In this document: one piece after another, positions 1 through 9,086 of the stretch
Position numbering within the stretch: the stretch's first letter is position 1
How the letters are laid out: each line of letters begins with the position of its first letter
NCBI GenBank assembly: GCA_036274075.1
Contig: DASUGK010000011.1
Coordinates: forward strand, 1 to 29,764
Source: CADEED01 sp036274075
GTDB lineage: Bacteria > Pseudomonadota > Gammaproteobacteria > Steroidobacterales > Steroidobacteraceae
DNA: 29,764 nucleotides
Direction of reading: 5' to 3'
Position numbers and translations under genes: made by a program
Notes under the pieces: generated by a model
What the model was told of the DNA's origin: nothing
Databases searched by the model: none
Seen by the model: the letters and a program-made list of their open reading frames with translations, nothing else

Positions 1-643
<643 letters not shown>

Positions 644-645
644 GG

Positions 646-939
646 TTATTTGCCCTCAATGATGGCCATGACGTCTTCTTCACGCATGACCACGAGTTCC
701 TCTCCGTCCACCTTCACTTCGGTGCCGGAGTACTTGCCGAACAGGATCTTGTCGCCGATCTTGACGTCGAGCGGACGGACCTGGCCGTCTTCCAAAATCT
801 TGCCCTTGCCTACCGCCACGACCTTGCCCTGGACGGGCTTCTCGGCGGCCGAGTCCGGAATCACGATGCCGCCGGCCGTCTTGGTCTCGCTCTCGAGACG
901 CTTGACGATCACGCGGTCATGAAGAGGACGAATCTTCAT
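646..939 (-). CDS. groES: GroES co-chaperonin
   Basis: The protein is 97 residues, the standard GroES length, and forms the heptameric lid of the GroEL chamber. It begins MKIRPLHDRVIVKRLE, has the mobile loop ETKTAGGIVIPDSAAEKP around residues 18-35, and has the C-terminal barrel with KIGDKILFGKYSGTEV. The ATG at 939-937 is preceded by a strong AAGGAG eight bases upstream. groEL follows after 2 bp. Upstream on the same strand, within about 110 bp, lie a CIRCE operator and a good sigma70-type promoter, so the gene should be repressed by HrcA and induced by heat. Confidence 0.98.
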   Translation of the reverse strand: MKIRPLHDRVIVKRLESETKTAGGIVIPDSAAEKPVQGKVVAVGKGKILEDGQVRPLDVKIGDKILFGKYSGTEVKVDGEELVVMREEDVMAIIEGK

Positions 940-996
940 GGTTTCGCTCCTTATGAATGTGTATGAAGAACTTGGGTTACCCGGGGTGGGCGCCTG

Positions 997-1023
997 TTAG
1001 CACTCCCCCCGAGAGGCTGCTAA
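997..1023 (-). promoter_or_regulatory. CIRCE operator (HrcA binding site) of groESL
   Basis: The sequence is TTAGCACTC, nine bases, then GGCTGCTAA on the plus strand. The consensus CIRCE is TTAGCACTC-N9-GAGTGCTAA. One arm is perfect and the other matches 7 of 9, with the exact 9-bp spacer. It starts directly at the -10 box of the groES promoter, so it covers the expected transcription start. That is the classic position for HrcA repression. hrcA itself is not in the window. Confidence 0.9.
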
Positions 1024-1050
1024 TTGTATTGGCCTACGCCCCCATTTCAA
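1023..1050 (-). promoter_or_regulatory. groESL promoter, sigma70-type
   Basis: Read on the minus strand, a -35 box TTGAAA (1050-1045) and a -10 box TACAAT (1028-1023) are 16 bp apart. Each matches the vegetative consensus in 5 of 6 positions. The -35 is part of CTTGAAA, which also fits the heat-shock sigma32 -35 element, but I see no clear CCCCAT-type -10 at the right distance. The CIRCE operator begins at the last base of the -10 box. Together they indicate a vegetative promoter under HrcA repression. Confidence 0.8.
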
Positions 1051-1060
1051 GCCGAAGTTG

Positions 1061-1132
1061 GGTGCCGGGCCGGCATTTCGGCATTCGCCCTCGCCCCACC
1101 ACCCACGAATGCCGAAATGCCGGCCCGGCACC
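1061..1132. repeat. Perfect 27-bp inverted repeat with 18-bp loop
   Basis: The arm 1061-1087 (starting GGTGCCGGGCCGG) is the exact reverse complement of 1106-1132, separated by an 18-base C-rich loop. Each arm contains smaller palindromes such as GCCGGGCCGGC. It lies between the divergent groES promoter and dsbD, so it cannot be an ordinary terminator of either gene. A REP/MITE-like intergenic element is my inference. No similar copy occurs elsewhere in this window. The rest of the gap up to dsbD (1133-1262) shows no convincing gene or promoter; a CCCCATTTTGAAATTT stretch near 1142 is only suggestive. Confidence 0.9.
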
Positions 1133-1274
1133 GATGTCTGGCCCCATTTTGAAATTTCGGGGGGGAATTGCGGGTCACATCGAAGCGGGATCGGGCGTCC
1201 TGGCCCATGATTCGGCGGTTTTCCCGCTCATATGTCGAATAGGATGGCGGACCTTGGCGCCAAGAGGTGGATCG

Positions 1275-3476
1275 GTGCTTCGCAAGACATTGTTTTCATT
1301 GCTTTCGGTGGCCGTGCTGGCGCTGGGTTCCGGAACGGCGGCGGCCATTGGCGAGGACGAGTTCCTGCCGCCCGAACAGGCCTTTACCTACCAGGCGAGC
1401 GCCACCCCCTCCGAAGTCACCGTCCAGTGGAAGGCCATCCCCGGGTACTACCTTTATAAGAAGCGCATGGGGCTGGCGTCCGGCACCCCCGGCGTGACGG
1501 TCGGCGACTCGGTCTACCCCAAGGGCGAGATCCACAACGACGAGTACTTCGGCGAGCAGGAAATCTTTCGCGGCGACTTCAAGGTGACCGCCCCGCTCAC
1601 CGGCGCCAAGCCCGGCGACACCGTGGCGCTCAAGCTCAAGTGGCAGGGCTGCGCCGACGCCGGCCTGTGTTACCCGCCGAGTGTCTGGGACGCCACCGTC
1701 AAAGTGGCCGGCGCGCCCGCCGCCACCACGGCGGACAAGGTCTTCAAGGACCCCGAGCCCGATGCCGTGGGCGACGACGAGTACCTCGACCCCGACGTCG
1801 CCTTCGTGCTCACCGCCGAGGCGCAGTCGGTCAACACCGTGCAGCTCAACTGGCGCATCGCCGACGGTTACTACCTCTACAAGGAACGCATCAAGCTCGC
1901 GCCGGCGGATGCCGCGCAGCCGGTGGGCGCGATCGTGCTGCCCAGGGGCGAGGACCACTACGACGAATATTTCGGCAACCAGGAAATCTACCGCGGCAGT
2001 CTCGATGGCACGTTCTCGGTGCCGCCCGGCGCCAAGACCGTCGACGTGAACGTCACTTACCAGGGCTGCGCGGACGCGGGCCTGTGTTATCCGCCCATCA
2101 CCAAGACGATGACTGTGTCACTCGAAGGCGCGCCGACGACCATGAGCACCTCGAACGCCAGCAACGGCGGCGGCTACGTGTCGGAGCAGGACAGCTTCGC
2201 TGCCAAGCTGGGCGGCAACCTGCTCGTGGTGGTGGCGCTCGCCTATCTCGGCGGATTGCTGATGTCCTTCACGCCCTGCGTGCTGCCGATGGTGCCCATC
2301 CTCACCGGCATCATCGCGGGCGGCGGCGAGAACACCACGACACGGAAAGGTTTCCTGCTGGCGCTGAGCTACGTCGCCGGCATCGCCGTGATCTACACGC
2401 TCATGGGAGTGATCGCCGCGTACATCGGCAGCGGCGTGAACCTGCAGGCCATCTTCAACCAGCCCAAGATACTCATTCCGTTCATCATCCTGTTCCTGGT
2501 GCTCGCGAGCTCGATGTTCGGCGCGTTCACCATCCAGATGCCGAGCTTCATCCAGACGCGCCTGAGCGACGCCAGCAACAATCAGCGCGCGGGCACTTAC
2601 GTCGGCGTGGGCGTGATGGGCGCATTGTCGGCGCTCATCGTTTCGGCCTGCGTGGCGCCGGTGTTGATCGGCGCGCTGACGTTCATCGCGCAGACCGGCA
2701 ATGCGGTGCGCGGCGGTGTCGCGATGCTGGCCATCAGCATCGGCATGGGCACGCCGCTGCTGCTGGTGGGCGCCTCGGCCGGCGCACTGCTGCCGAAGGC
2801 TGGCGCGTGGATGGACACCATCAAGAACCTGTTCGGCGTGATGTTCGTGGCGGTGGCCGCGTGGCTGCTGAGCCGCATGGTCACCAACTGGGTGGTCATG
2901 GTCATCTGGGCCATCCCGGTGCTGATCGGCGCCTGGATCCTGTGGCGCGGCTTCAAGAAAGGCACGAGCGCGCAGCTCATCGCGCGCACGCTGGCCGTGG
3001 CGCTGGCGGCCTACGGCGCGGTGCTGCTGGTGGGTGCGAAGCTCGGCTCGAGCAATCCGCTCGCGCCGCTCACGGCCCAGGGCGAGCAGAAGAATCTCGA
3101 GTTCAAGCGCATCAAGTCGGTGGCGGACCTGGAGCGCGAAGTCGCGGCGGCTTCGCAGGCTGGCCGCTCCGTGATGCTGGATTTCTACGCCGACTGGTGC
3201 GTGTCCTGCAAAGAGATGGAACACCTCACCTTCACGGAAGCGGAGGTGCAGTCGGCGTTGTCGAACACCACGCTGCTGCAGGCTGACGTCACCGCCAACG
3301 ACGACCAGGACCGCGAGCTGCTCAAGCACTTCGGCATCTTCGGGCCGCCCACTATCGCGTTCTATGGCGCCGACGGAACGGAACGGCGAAACTTCCGCGT
3401 CGTCGGATTCATGAAGGCTGCGGAGTTCGCAGCCGTGGTCCGCCAAGCGGTCGCATCGGGTCCGCCAGCCACTTGA
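1275..3476 (+). CDS. dsbD: Thiol:disulfide interchange protein DsbD with a duplicated N-terminal domain
   Basis: DsbD carries electrons from cytosolic thioredoxin across the inner membrane to periplasmic thiol proteins. The start is GTG 1275, with AGAGGTGG just upstream and a signal peptide (about residues 1-24); the 733-residue product is well above the roughly 570 of E. coli DsbD. Two tandem DsbD-alpha domains follow, about residues 28-145 and 167-285. Each has GYYLYK, a DEYFG(E/N)QEI motif and CADAGLCYPP (Cys126/132 and Cys265/271). The membrane domain (about 312-590) keeps both redox cysteines, Cys335 in FTPCVLP and Cys459 in SACVAP. A C-terminal thioredoxin domain carries WCVSC (Cys642/645). 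The extra sensor domain accounts for the added length. The gene is coupled to the next one by a TTGA overlap. Confidence 0.95.
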   Translation: MLRKTLFSLLSVAVLALGSGTAAAIGEDEFLPPEQAFTYQASATPSEVTVQWKAIPGYYLYKKRMGLASGTPGVTVGDSVYPKGEIHNDEYFGEQEIFRGDFKVTAPLTGAKPGDTVALKLKWQGCADAGLCYPPSVWDATVKVAGAPAATTADKVFKDPEPDAVGDDEYLDPDVAFVLTAEAQSVNTVQLNWRIADGYYLYKERIKLAPADAAQPVGAIVLPRGEDHYDEYFGNQEIYRGSLDGTFSVPPGAKTVDVNVTYQGCADAGLCYPPITKTMTVSLEGAPTTMSTSNASNGGGYVSEQDSFAAKLGGNLLVVVALAYLGGLLMSFTPCVLPMVPILTGIIAGGGENTTTRKGFLLALSYVAGIAVIYTLMGVIAAYIGSGVNLQAIFNQPKILIPFIILFLVLASSMFGAFTIQMPSFIQTRLSDASNNQRAGTYVGVGVMGALSALIVSACVAPVLIGALTFIAQTGNAVRGGVAMLAISIGMGTPLLLVGASAGALLPKAGAWMDTIKNLFGVMFVAVAAWLLSRMVTNWVVMVIWAIPVLIGAWILWRGFKKGTSAQLIARTLAVALAAYGAVLLVGAKLGSSNPLAPLTAQGEQKNLEFKRIKSVADLEREVAAASQAGRSVMLDFYADWCVSCKEMEHLTFTEAEVQSALSNTTLLQADVTANDDQDRELLKHFGIFGPPTIAFYGADGTERRNFRVVGFMKAAEFAAVVRQAVASGPPAT

Positions 3477-4198
3477 AAGAATCGAAGAGCTCCATTTCGC
3501 GCGTCGTCATCTCGGTTGGCGTGGTGCTGGGCGCGGGACTGCTCGGCTACCAGATCTACCGTGGTCTCGCCGAGCCGGTAACGGTCAAGAACCTCAGCGG
3601 CGTCGTGGCGACCCAACCGGAAGCTTCCCCGGCCCCGGAAACCCCGCCGCCGCAAAAGAAGGTGCCGGACACCCTGCCCGACATCACCCTGGCGGATCGC
3701 GACGGCAAGCCCACCAGGCTCGCGAGTTTCGGCGGCCGGCCGCTGATGGTGAATTTCTGGGCCACCTGGTGCGCCCCCTGCCGGCGGGAAATCCCACTGC
3801 TGAACAAGATAAGTGTCGAGCGGAAGCCCCAAAACGCCGTGATCGTGGGCATTGCCGTCGATTTTCGCGAAGATGTACTCAAATACGTGCAGCAAACGCC
3901 CCTGGAGTACCCACTGCTGATCGGCGAAGAGGACGGCCTGGCGGCCGCCGAGGCCTTCGGCATGGGCATGGCCTTCCCTTTTTCTGTTTTCGTGGACAGC
4001 CGAAATCGGATCCTGACGGTCAAGATTGGCGAGTTGCACGAAGATGAGGCCAATTTCGCGTTCGATCGCCTAAAGGATATCGACAATGGCGTCCTGACCC
4101 GGAAGCAGGCCCAATCCCAGGTAGCCGAGGCATTCCGCCAGATGGCGGCGGATCGAGCCAAGAACGACATCGAGCACGCCGGGGAAGACGGCAAATAG
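3473..4198 (+). CDS. Membrane-anchored TlpA/ResA-like thioredoxin
   Basis: This is a 241-residue protein with an N-terminal membrane anchor (about residues 10-28) and a Pro-rich linker. A TlpA/AhpC-type thioredoxin domain follows, with NFWATWCAPCRREIPLL (Cys100/Cys103). Such proteins are periplasmic thiol reductants, often in cytochrome c maturation or rescue of oxidised cysteines, and are fed by DsbD. Here it follows dsbD directly, so DsbD is the likely electron donor (inference). The start is TTG 3473, which shares TTGA with the dsbD stop. I see no good ribosome binding site, so translation probably depends on coupling. A later GTG would cut into the membrane anchor and is less likely. The exact partner substrate is unknown. 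Confidence 0.88.
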   Translation: MKESKSSISRVVISVGVVLGAGLLGYQIYRGLAEPVTVKNLSGVVATQPEASPAPETPPPQKKVPDTLPDITLADRDGKPTRLASFGGRPLMVNFWATWCAPCRREIPLLNKISVERKPQNAVIVGIAVDFREDVLKYVQQTPLEYPLLIGEEDGLAAAEAFGMGMAFPFSVFVDSRNRILTVKIGELHEDEANFAFDRLKDIDNGVLTRKQAQSQVAEAFRQMAADRAKNDIEHAGEDGK

Positions 4199-4296
4199 AC
4201 CGATGCGCGCCAGATTGACGAAAACCGCGCACGTTACCCGCCAATTACGGTAAATTCGCCGCCTTCATTGGCCCGGGTCACCGTCTGAACGCCGCT

Positions 4297-4758
4297 ATGG
4301 CGCGATTCCTACTACTCAATGGTCCGAACCTGAACCTCCTCGGCACGCGCGAACCCGAGGTTTACGGGTCCGACACCCTCGCCTCCATCGAGGAACGCGC
4401 CAAGAATGCCGCCGCGAAGCTCGGCCACGAGGTCGTGACCTTCCAGAGCAATGCCGAGCACGAGCTCATCGCCTGCGTCCAGACCGCCAGGGGCAATGGC
4501 ATCAGCTTCGCCATCGTCAACCCGGGCGGGTTCACGCATACCAGCGTCGCCCTCAGGGACGCCCTGCTCGGGGTGAAACTGCCGTTCATCGAGCTGCATC
4601 TCTCGAATACGTTCGCGCGCGAAAAATTCCGCCACCACTCGTATTTCTCGGACATCGCCGTGGGCTGCATCGTCGGCCTCGGCGCGCTGGGATACGAGCT
4701 CGCGATCCAGGCAGCCGCGGCCCGCGTAGCAGACGCGCCGCGCTCGTCGAAAAGTTAA
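4297..4758 (+). CDS. aroQ: 3-dehydroquinate dehydratase, type II
   Basis: The enzyme dehydrates 3-dehydroquinate to 3-dehydroshikimate in the shikimate pathway in the cytosol. The 153-residue length is normal for the dodecameric type II enzyme. Visible signatures are LLNGPNLNLLGTREPEVYG (with the catalytic Tyr and the flexible-lid Arg), NPGGFTHTSVALRDAL, and ELHLSNTFAREKFRHHSY (catalytic His, substrate-binding Ser-Asn and Arg). The C-terminus ends in a short Ala/Arg tail. The ATG has little ribosome binding site. A 98-bp gap separates it from the thioredoxin gene, and accB follows after 19 bp. The aroQ-accB-accC order is common in gammaproteobacteria. Confidence 0.96.
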   Translation: MARFLLLNGPNLNLLGTREPEVYGSDTLASIEERAKNAAAKLGHEVVTFQSNAEHELIACVQTARGNGISFAIVNPGGFTHTSVALRDALLGVKLPFIELHLSNTFAREKFRHHSYFSDIAVGCIVGLGALGYELAIQAAAARVADAPRSSKS

Positions 4759-4777
4759 TCAATAAGGACACGCCCCC

Positions 4778-5248
4778 TTGGACATCCGCAAAGTCAAAAA
4801 GCTGATCGAACTACTCGAAGAATCCGGCATCGCCGAGATCGAGATCAAGGAAGGTGAAGAGGCCGTGCGTATCAGCCGCATGCCCACCGGCGGCGTCGTC
4901 ACGCACGTGCAGCCAATGGTCCATGCCGCACCGCCCGCCGCCGCAGCCACGCCGGCCGCACCCGTGACGGCCATCGCCGCCGGTGCCCCCGCGGCGCCTC
5001 CGCGCCGCGCCAACGAACACGTGGTGGCCGCACCGATGGTCGGCACGTTCTATGCCGCCGCCTCGCCGGGCGCCAAGCCCTTCGTCGAGATCGGCAGCGA
5101 AGTCAAGGAAGGCCAGGTGCTCTGCATCATCGAAGCCATGAAGATGATGAACCAGATCGAGAGCGACAAGGCCGGCAAGATCACCGCGATCATGGCCACC
5201 AATGGCGACCCGGTGGAGTTCGGCCAACCGTTGTTCGTGATCGAGTAG
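4778..5248 (+). CDS. accB: Biotin carboxyl carrier protein of acetyl-CoA carboxylase
   Basis: BCCP carries biotin between the carboxylase and carboxyltransferase halves of acetyl-CoA carboxylase in fatty acid synthesis. The protein has 156 residues, the same as E. coli BCCP. The N-terminus MDIRKVKKLIELLEESGIAE is typical. An Ala/Pro-rich linker spans about residues 45-80, followed by the biotinyl domain with EAMKMMN; the biotinylated lysine is Lys122. The start is TTG 4778, supported by AAGGA nine bases upstream and by the N-terminal family motif. No ATG would preserve the N-terminus. accC follows after 9 bp, so the two are cotranscribed. Confidence 0.97.
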   Translation: MDIRKVKKLIELLEESGIAEIEIKEGEEAVRISRMPTGGVVTHVQPMVHAAPPAAAATPAAPVTAIAAGAPAAPPRRANEHVVAAPMVGTFYAAASPGAKPFVEIGSEVKEGQVLCIIEAMKMMNQIESDKAGKITAIMATNGDPVEFGQPLFVIE

Positions 5249-5257
5249 CCGCGACTC

Positions 5258-6601
<1,344 letters not shown>

Positions 6602-6613
6602 CCCGGAGTCCTC

Positions 6614-7492
6614 GTGCCGCAAATCGCTGTCACCCTCGATCTCGACGGCCTGGATGCCGAGCGGGTCGAGGAGGCCTGTTTCGAATTCGGTGCGCTGGCG
6701 GTCTCCTATACCGACCAGCACGACGATCCCATCCTCGAGCCCGCGCCGGGCGAGTTCCGCCTCTGGCCGCACTCGCGGCTGCAGGCGCTGTTCTCCTTCG
6801 ACTGCAAGCCGCAGGAAATCGTCGCGGGCCTGGCGCATGTACTGCGCGTGGATGAATCACGCCTGCGCGTGGAAACGCTGGCCGACCGGGTCTGGGAGCG
6901 CGAATGGCTGCGCGACTTCCATCCCATGTGTTTCGGACAGCGGCTGTGGGTGGCGCCCCATCACTCCCACGTGCACACGCAGGGGGCGGTGATCGTGCGC
7001 CTCGACCCCGGGCTGGCATTCGGCACGGGCACCCATGCGACCACGGCCATGTGCCTGTCCTGGCTCGACGAGCAGGTGCGCGAGGGCCAGGTCGCCATCG
7101 ACTATGGCTGCGGCTCGGGCGTGCTGGCGGTGGCCGCCGTCAAGCTCGGCGCGCGCGCGGCTTACGCCTTCGACATCGACCCGCAGGCCCTCACCGCTAC
7201 CCGCGACAATGCCGCCGCCAACCAGGTATCCGACCGCGTGCACGTGGTGGAGTCCGACGACGCACTCCCCCGGGACGCGGACATGCTGCTCGCTAACATC
7301 CTCTGCGGCCCGCTGTGCGAGCTCGCGCCGCGCTTCGCCGAGCTCACCGCGCCCGGCGGCAAAATCGTGCTCGCGGGCCTGCTCGACACGCAGGCCGCCG
7401 AGGTGACACGCGCGCATTCGGCATGGTTTGATATCTCGCCATTTGCGACTAGGGACGGATGGACGGCGCTCTCCGGCACGCGGCGGCGCTGA
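6614..7492 (+). CDS. prmA: Ribosomal protein L11 methyltransferase
   Basis: PrmA is the SAM-dependent methyltransferase that trimethylates ribosomal protein L11. It has 292 residues, the family norm. The N-terminal substrate-recognition domain (about 1-115) is followed by GTGTHATT and the SAM-binding motif I IDYGCGSGVLAVAAVKLGA. The acidic AFDIDPQAL comes next, then LANILCGPL, which corresponds to the NIL(A/C)xPL catalytic-region motif. The GTG start at 6614 has GGAG six bases upstream. The position after accBC matches the conserved gammaproteobacterial order. Confidence 0.96.
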   Translation: MPQIAVTLDLDGLDAERVEEACFEFGALAVSYTDQHDDPILEPAPGEFRLWPHSRLQALFSFDCKPQEIVAGLAHVLRVDESRLRVETLADRVWEREWLRDFHPMCFGQRLWVAPHHSHVHTQGAVIVRLDPGLAFGTGTHATTAMCLSWLDEQVREGQVAIDYGCGSGVLAVAAVKLGARAAYAFDIDPQALTATRDNAAANQVSDRVHVVESDDALPRDADMLLANILCGPLCELAPRFAELTAPGGKIVLAGLLDTQAAEVTRAHSAWFDISPFATRDGWTALSGTRRR

Positions 7493-7549
7493 CTCACCGG
7501 ATAGCGGACCCAAACGCGCGTGGTCGCTGAAATGAAGAGAGGTCGCTGA

Positions 7550-9070
7550 GTGTTCACCGTCTGTCCCAAGTGCACGCTGACACTGGTCGTCACGACCGTG
7601 GACCTGCGCGCGGGACAGGGTTACGTGCGCTGCGGCCGCTGCGCGAACGTATTCAATGCCCTGATCGCGCTTCGCGAAGGCGATCCCAACTCGGCGTCGT
7701 CGGACAGCGCGCGGCAGCGGATCATGGAGCAGCCGCCGCGTTCTGCGGCCGTGCAGCCTGCACTGGGCTCGGGCGTGGCGCTCGAACCGGAGCCCGCGCC
7801 CCCGCCCGCACCAGAGCCAGAACCGGAACCCGAACCGGAACCACAGCCGGAACCAGAACCCGAACCGCCGCAGGAACCGGAGCCAGAGCTGACGCCTGGG
7901 CCGGAAGCTGCGCGGGAAGACGACTTGAGTTTCGGCGACGAAGCCGAAGAGGCATCGGCCGAGGGCTCGCTCGAGTTCGACGCCACTGCCACCGACGTGT
8001 CGGAGATCTTCGTCTCGCCCTCGCAGGCCGAGCACGACACTGGCTCGGGTAGTTACGAAGCGGTGGTGCTCGGAGTCGACCCGCCGGAACCCGAATCCGA
8101 GTCCCAACCCGAGCCCGAAGCCGCTCCGGAATTCGACCATCCCGCGCACACCGACACCATCGCGGCCGACGATTGGTCGCTGCTCGATGACGACGAACCG
8201 GCCGCGGATGCGGAATCGGTGATCGAAGAATCGCCGCTCGCAGAAGCGCAGGAGCCCGAACCCGAAGCCGGACTCGAATTCGCCGCCGAGGCCGAACCGG
8301 AGGCCACGCAGGAAACCTCGGTCGAAGACCCGGCCTGGGTCCACGACATGTTTGCCGAGGCGGAGGCCGAGGCCATTCGCAGCCGCACCGCCGAAAATCG
8401 CGCGCTGGAAGCCGTGGGCATCGTCGACGAGGGCGAAGGTGATGAATCCGCGGTGGTCCAGGCGGCTCGCGACGTCAAGGGTGTGTCCGCGCCGAGCGGC
8501 GACACCGTGCTCGAGCCCTTGCTGGCGCCGGCCGCGACCGCACGCCGGCCAGCCTGGCAATACATTTCCGGCATCTCGTTGCTCGCGCTGTTGCTGGTGC
8601 TGCAGGTGCTGCACTACAACCGCCGCAGCCTGGTGCTGAACCCGACCTTCGGCCCCGTGGTGAGCACGGTGTACGGCTGGTTCGGCAGCACCATCACGCC
8701 GCGCTGGGATCTCGACGCGTACACCGTGCGCCAACTCGGCGTCGAGTCCGAGGGCAGCGACGCCTCGCGCCTGCGCGTAAGGCTGTCTGTGCAGAACGAC
8801 AGCGATCGCGTGCAGCCGCTGCCGCTGGTGCGGCTGACACTCACCGACCGCTTCGACAAGCCCGTCGCCACGCGTGATCTGCAGCCCAGGGAATACCTGC
8901 CACCAAAAATCGCGGATCGCCGGCTGCTCGAGCCGAACCAGCGCATCGACGGCGAACTTCACGTAATCGACCCGGGACGTGCCGCGGTCGGGTTCGAAAT
9001 CGACGCCTGCCTGCGTTCGGAGAATGGCCAGATCGGCTGCGCGAACCAGCTCAGGCGCACTGCCGACTGA
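7550..9070 (+). CDS. Zinc-ribbon (MJ0042-type) membrane protein with DUF3426 domain
   Basis: The 506-residue protein has three parts. An N-terminal zinc ribbon has CPKC (Cys5, Cys8) and CGRC (Cys28, Cys31). A long acidic low-complexity region (about 50-330) starts with a Pro-Glu repeat. A single transmembrane helix around residues 337-355 leads into a C-terminal DUF3426 domain with YNRRSLVLNP and FEIDAC. The ribbon should be cytosolic and the DUF3426 domain periplasmic. The function is unknown, although the gene is conserved between prmA and dusB in many proteobacteria. The start is GTG 7550 with GAGAGGT upstream; the ribbon begins at residue 4, so no later start fits. The acidic linker is unusually long. 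Confidence 0.9.
   Translation: MFTVCPKCTLTLVVTTVDLRAGQGYVRCGRCANVFNALIALREGDPNSASSDSARQRIMEQPPRSAAVQPALGSGVALEPEPAPPPAPEPEPEPEPEPQPEPEPEPPQEPEPELTPGPEAAREDDLSFGDEAEEASAEGSLEFDATATDVSEIFVSPSQAEHDTGSGSYEAVVLGVDPPEPESESQPEPEAAPEFDHPAHTDTIAADDWSLLDDDEPAADAESVIEESPLAEAQEPEPEAGLEFAAEAEPEATQETSVEDPAWVHDMFAEAEAEAIRSRTAENRALEAVGIVDEGEGDESAVVQAARDVKGVSAPSGDTVLEPLLAPAATARRPAWQYISGISLLALLLVLQVLHYNRRSLVLNPTFGPVVSTVYGWFGSTITPRWDLDAYTVRQLGVESEGSDASRLRVRLSVQNDSDRVQPLPLVRLTLTDRFDKPVATRDLQPREYLPPKIADRRLLEPNQRIDGELHVIDPGRAAVGFEIDACLRSENGQIGCANQLRRTAD
7784..7906 (+). repeat. Pro-Glu coding repeat
   Basis: The codons alternate CC(G/A/C) and GA(A/G) over about 40 residues, giving runs of PE, with a few Gln and Ala breaks. 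It encodes residues 79-119 of the zinc-ribbon/DUF3426 protein. Such PE tracts form stiff, extended linkers. The DNA repeat is prone to slippage, so its length may differ between strains. Confidence 0.85.
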
Positions 9071-9086
9071 GCCGAAAAGGTTCCAC

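Noticed and set aside
957..1274. Open frame continuing dsbD upstream to 957
   Set aside because: It reads through the CIRCE operator and the 27-bp inverted repeat and encodes nothing like DsbD. The GTG at 1275 has a good ribosome site and begins a signal peptide.
4199..4296. Possible promoter for aroQ (TTGACG near 4215, TAAATT near 4251)
   Set aside because: The spacing of about 30 bp is wrong for a sigma70 promoter, and no better pair is visible.
7522..7549. Two copies of GGTCGCTGA before the DUF3426 gene
   Set aside because: It is a 9-base direct repeat in a short gap with no partner protein or wider pattern. It is probably chance.
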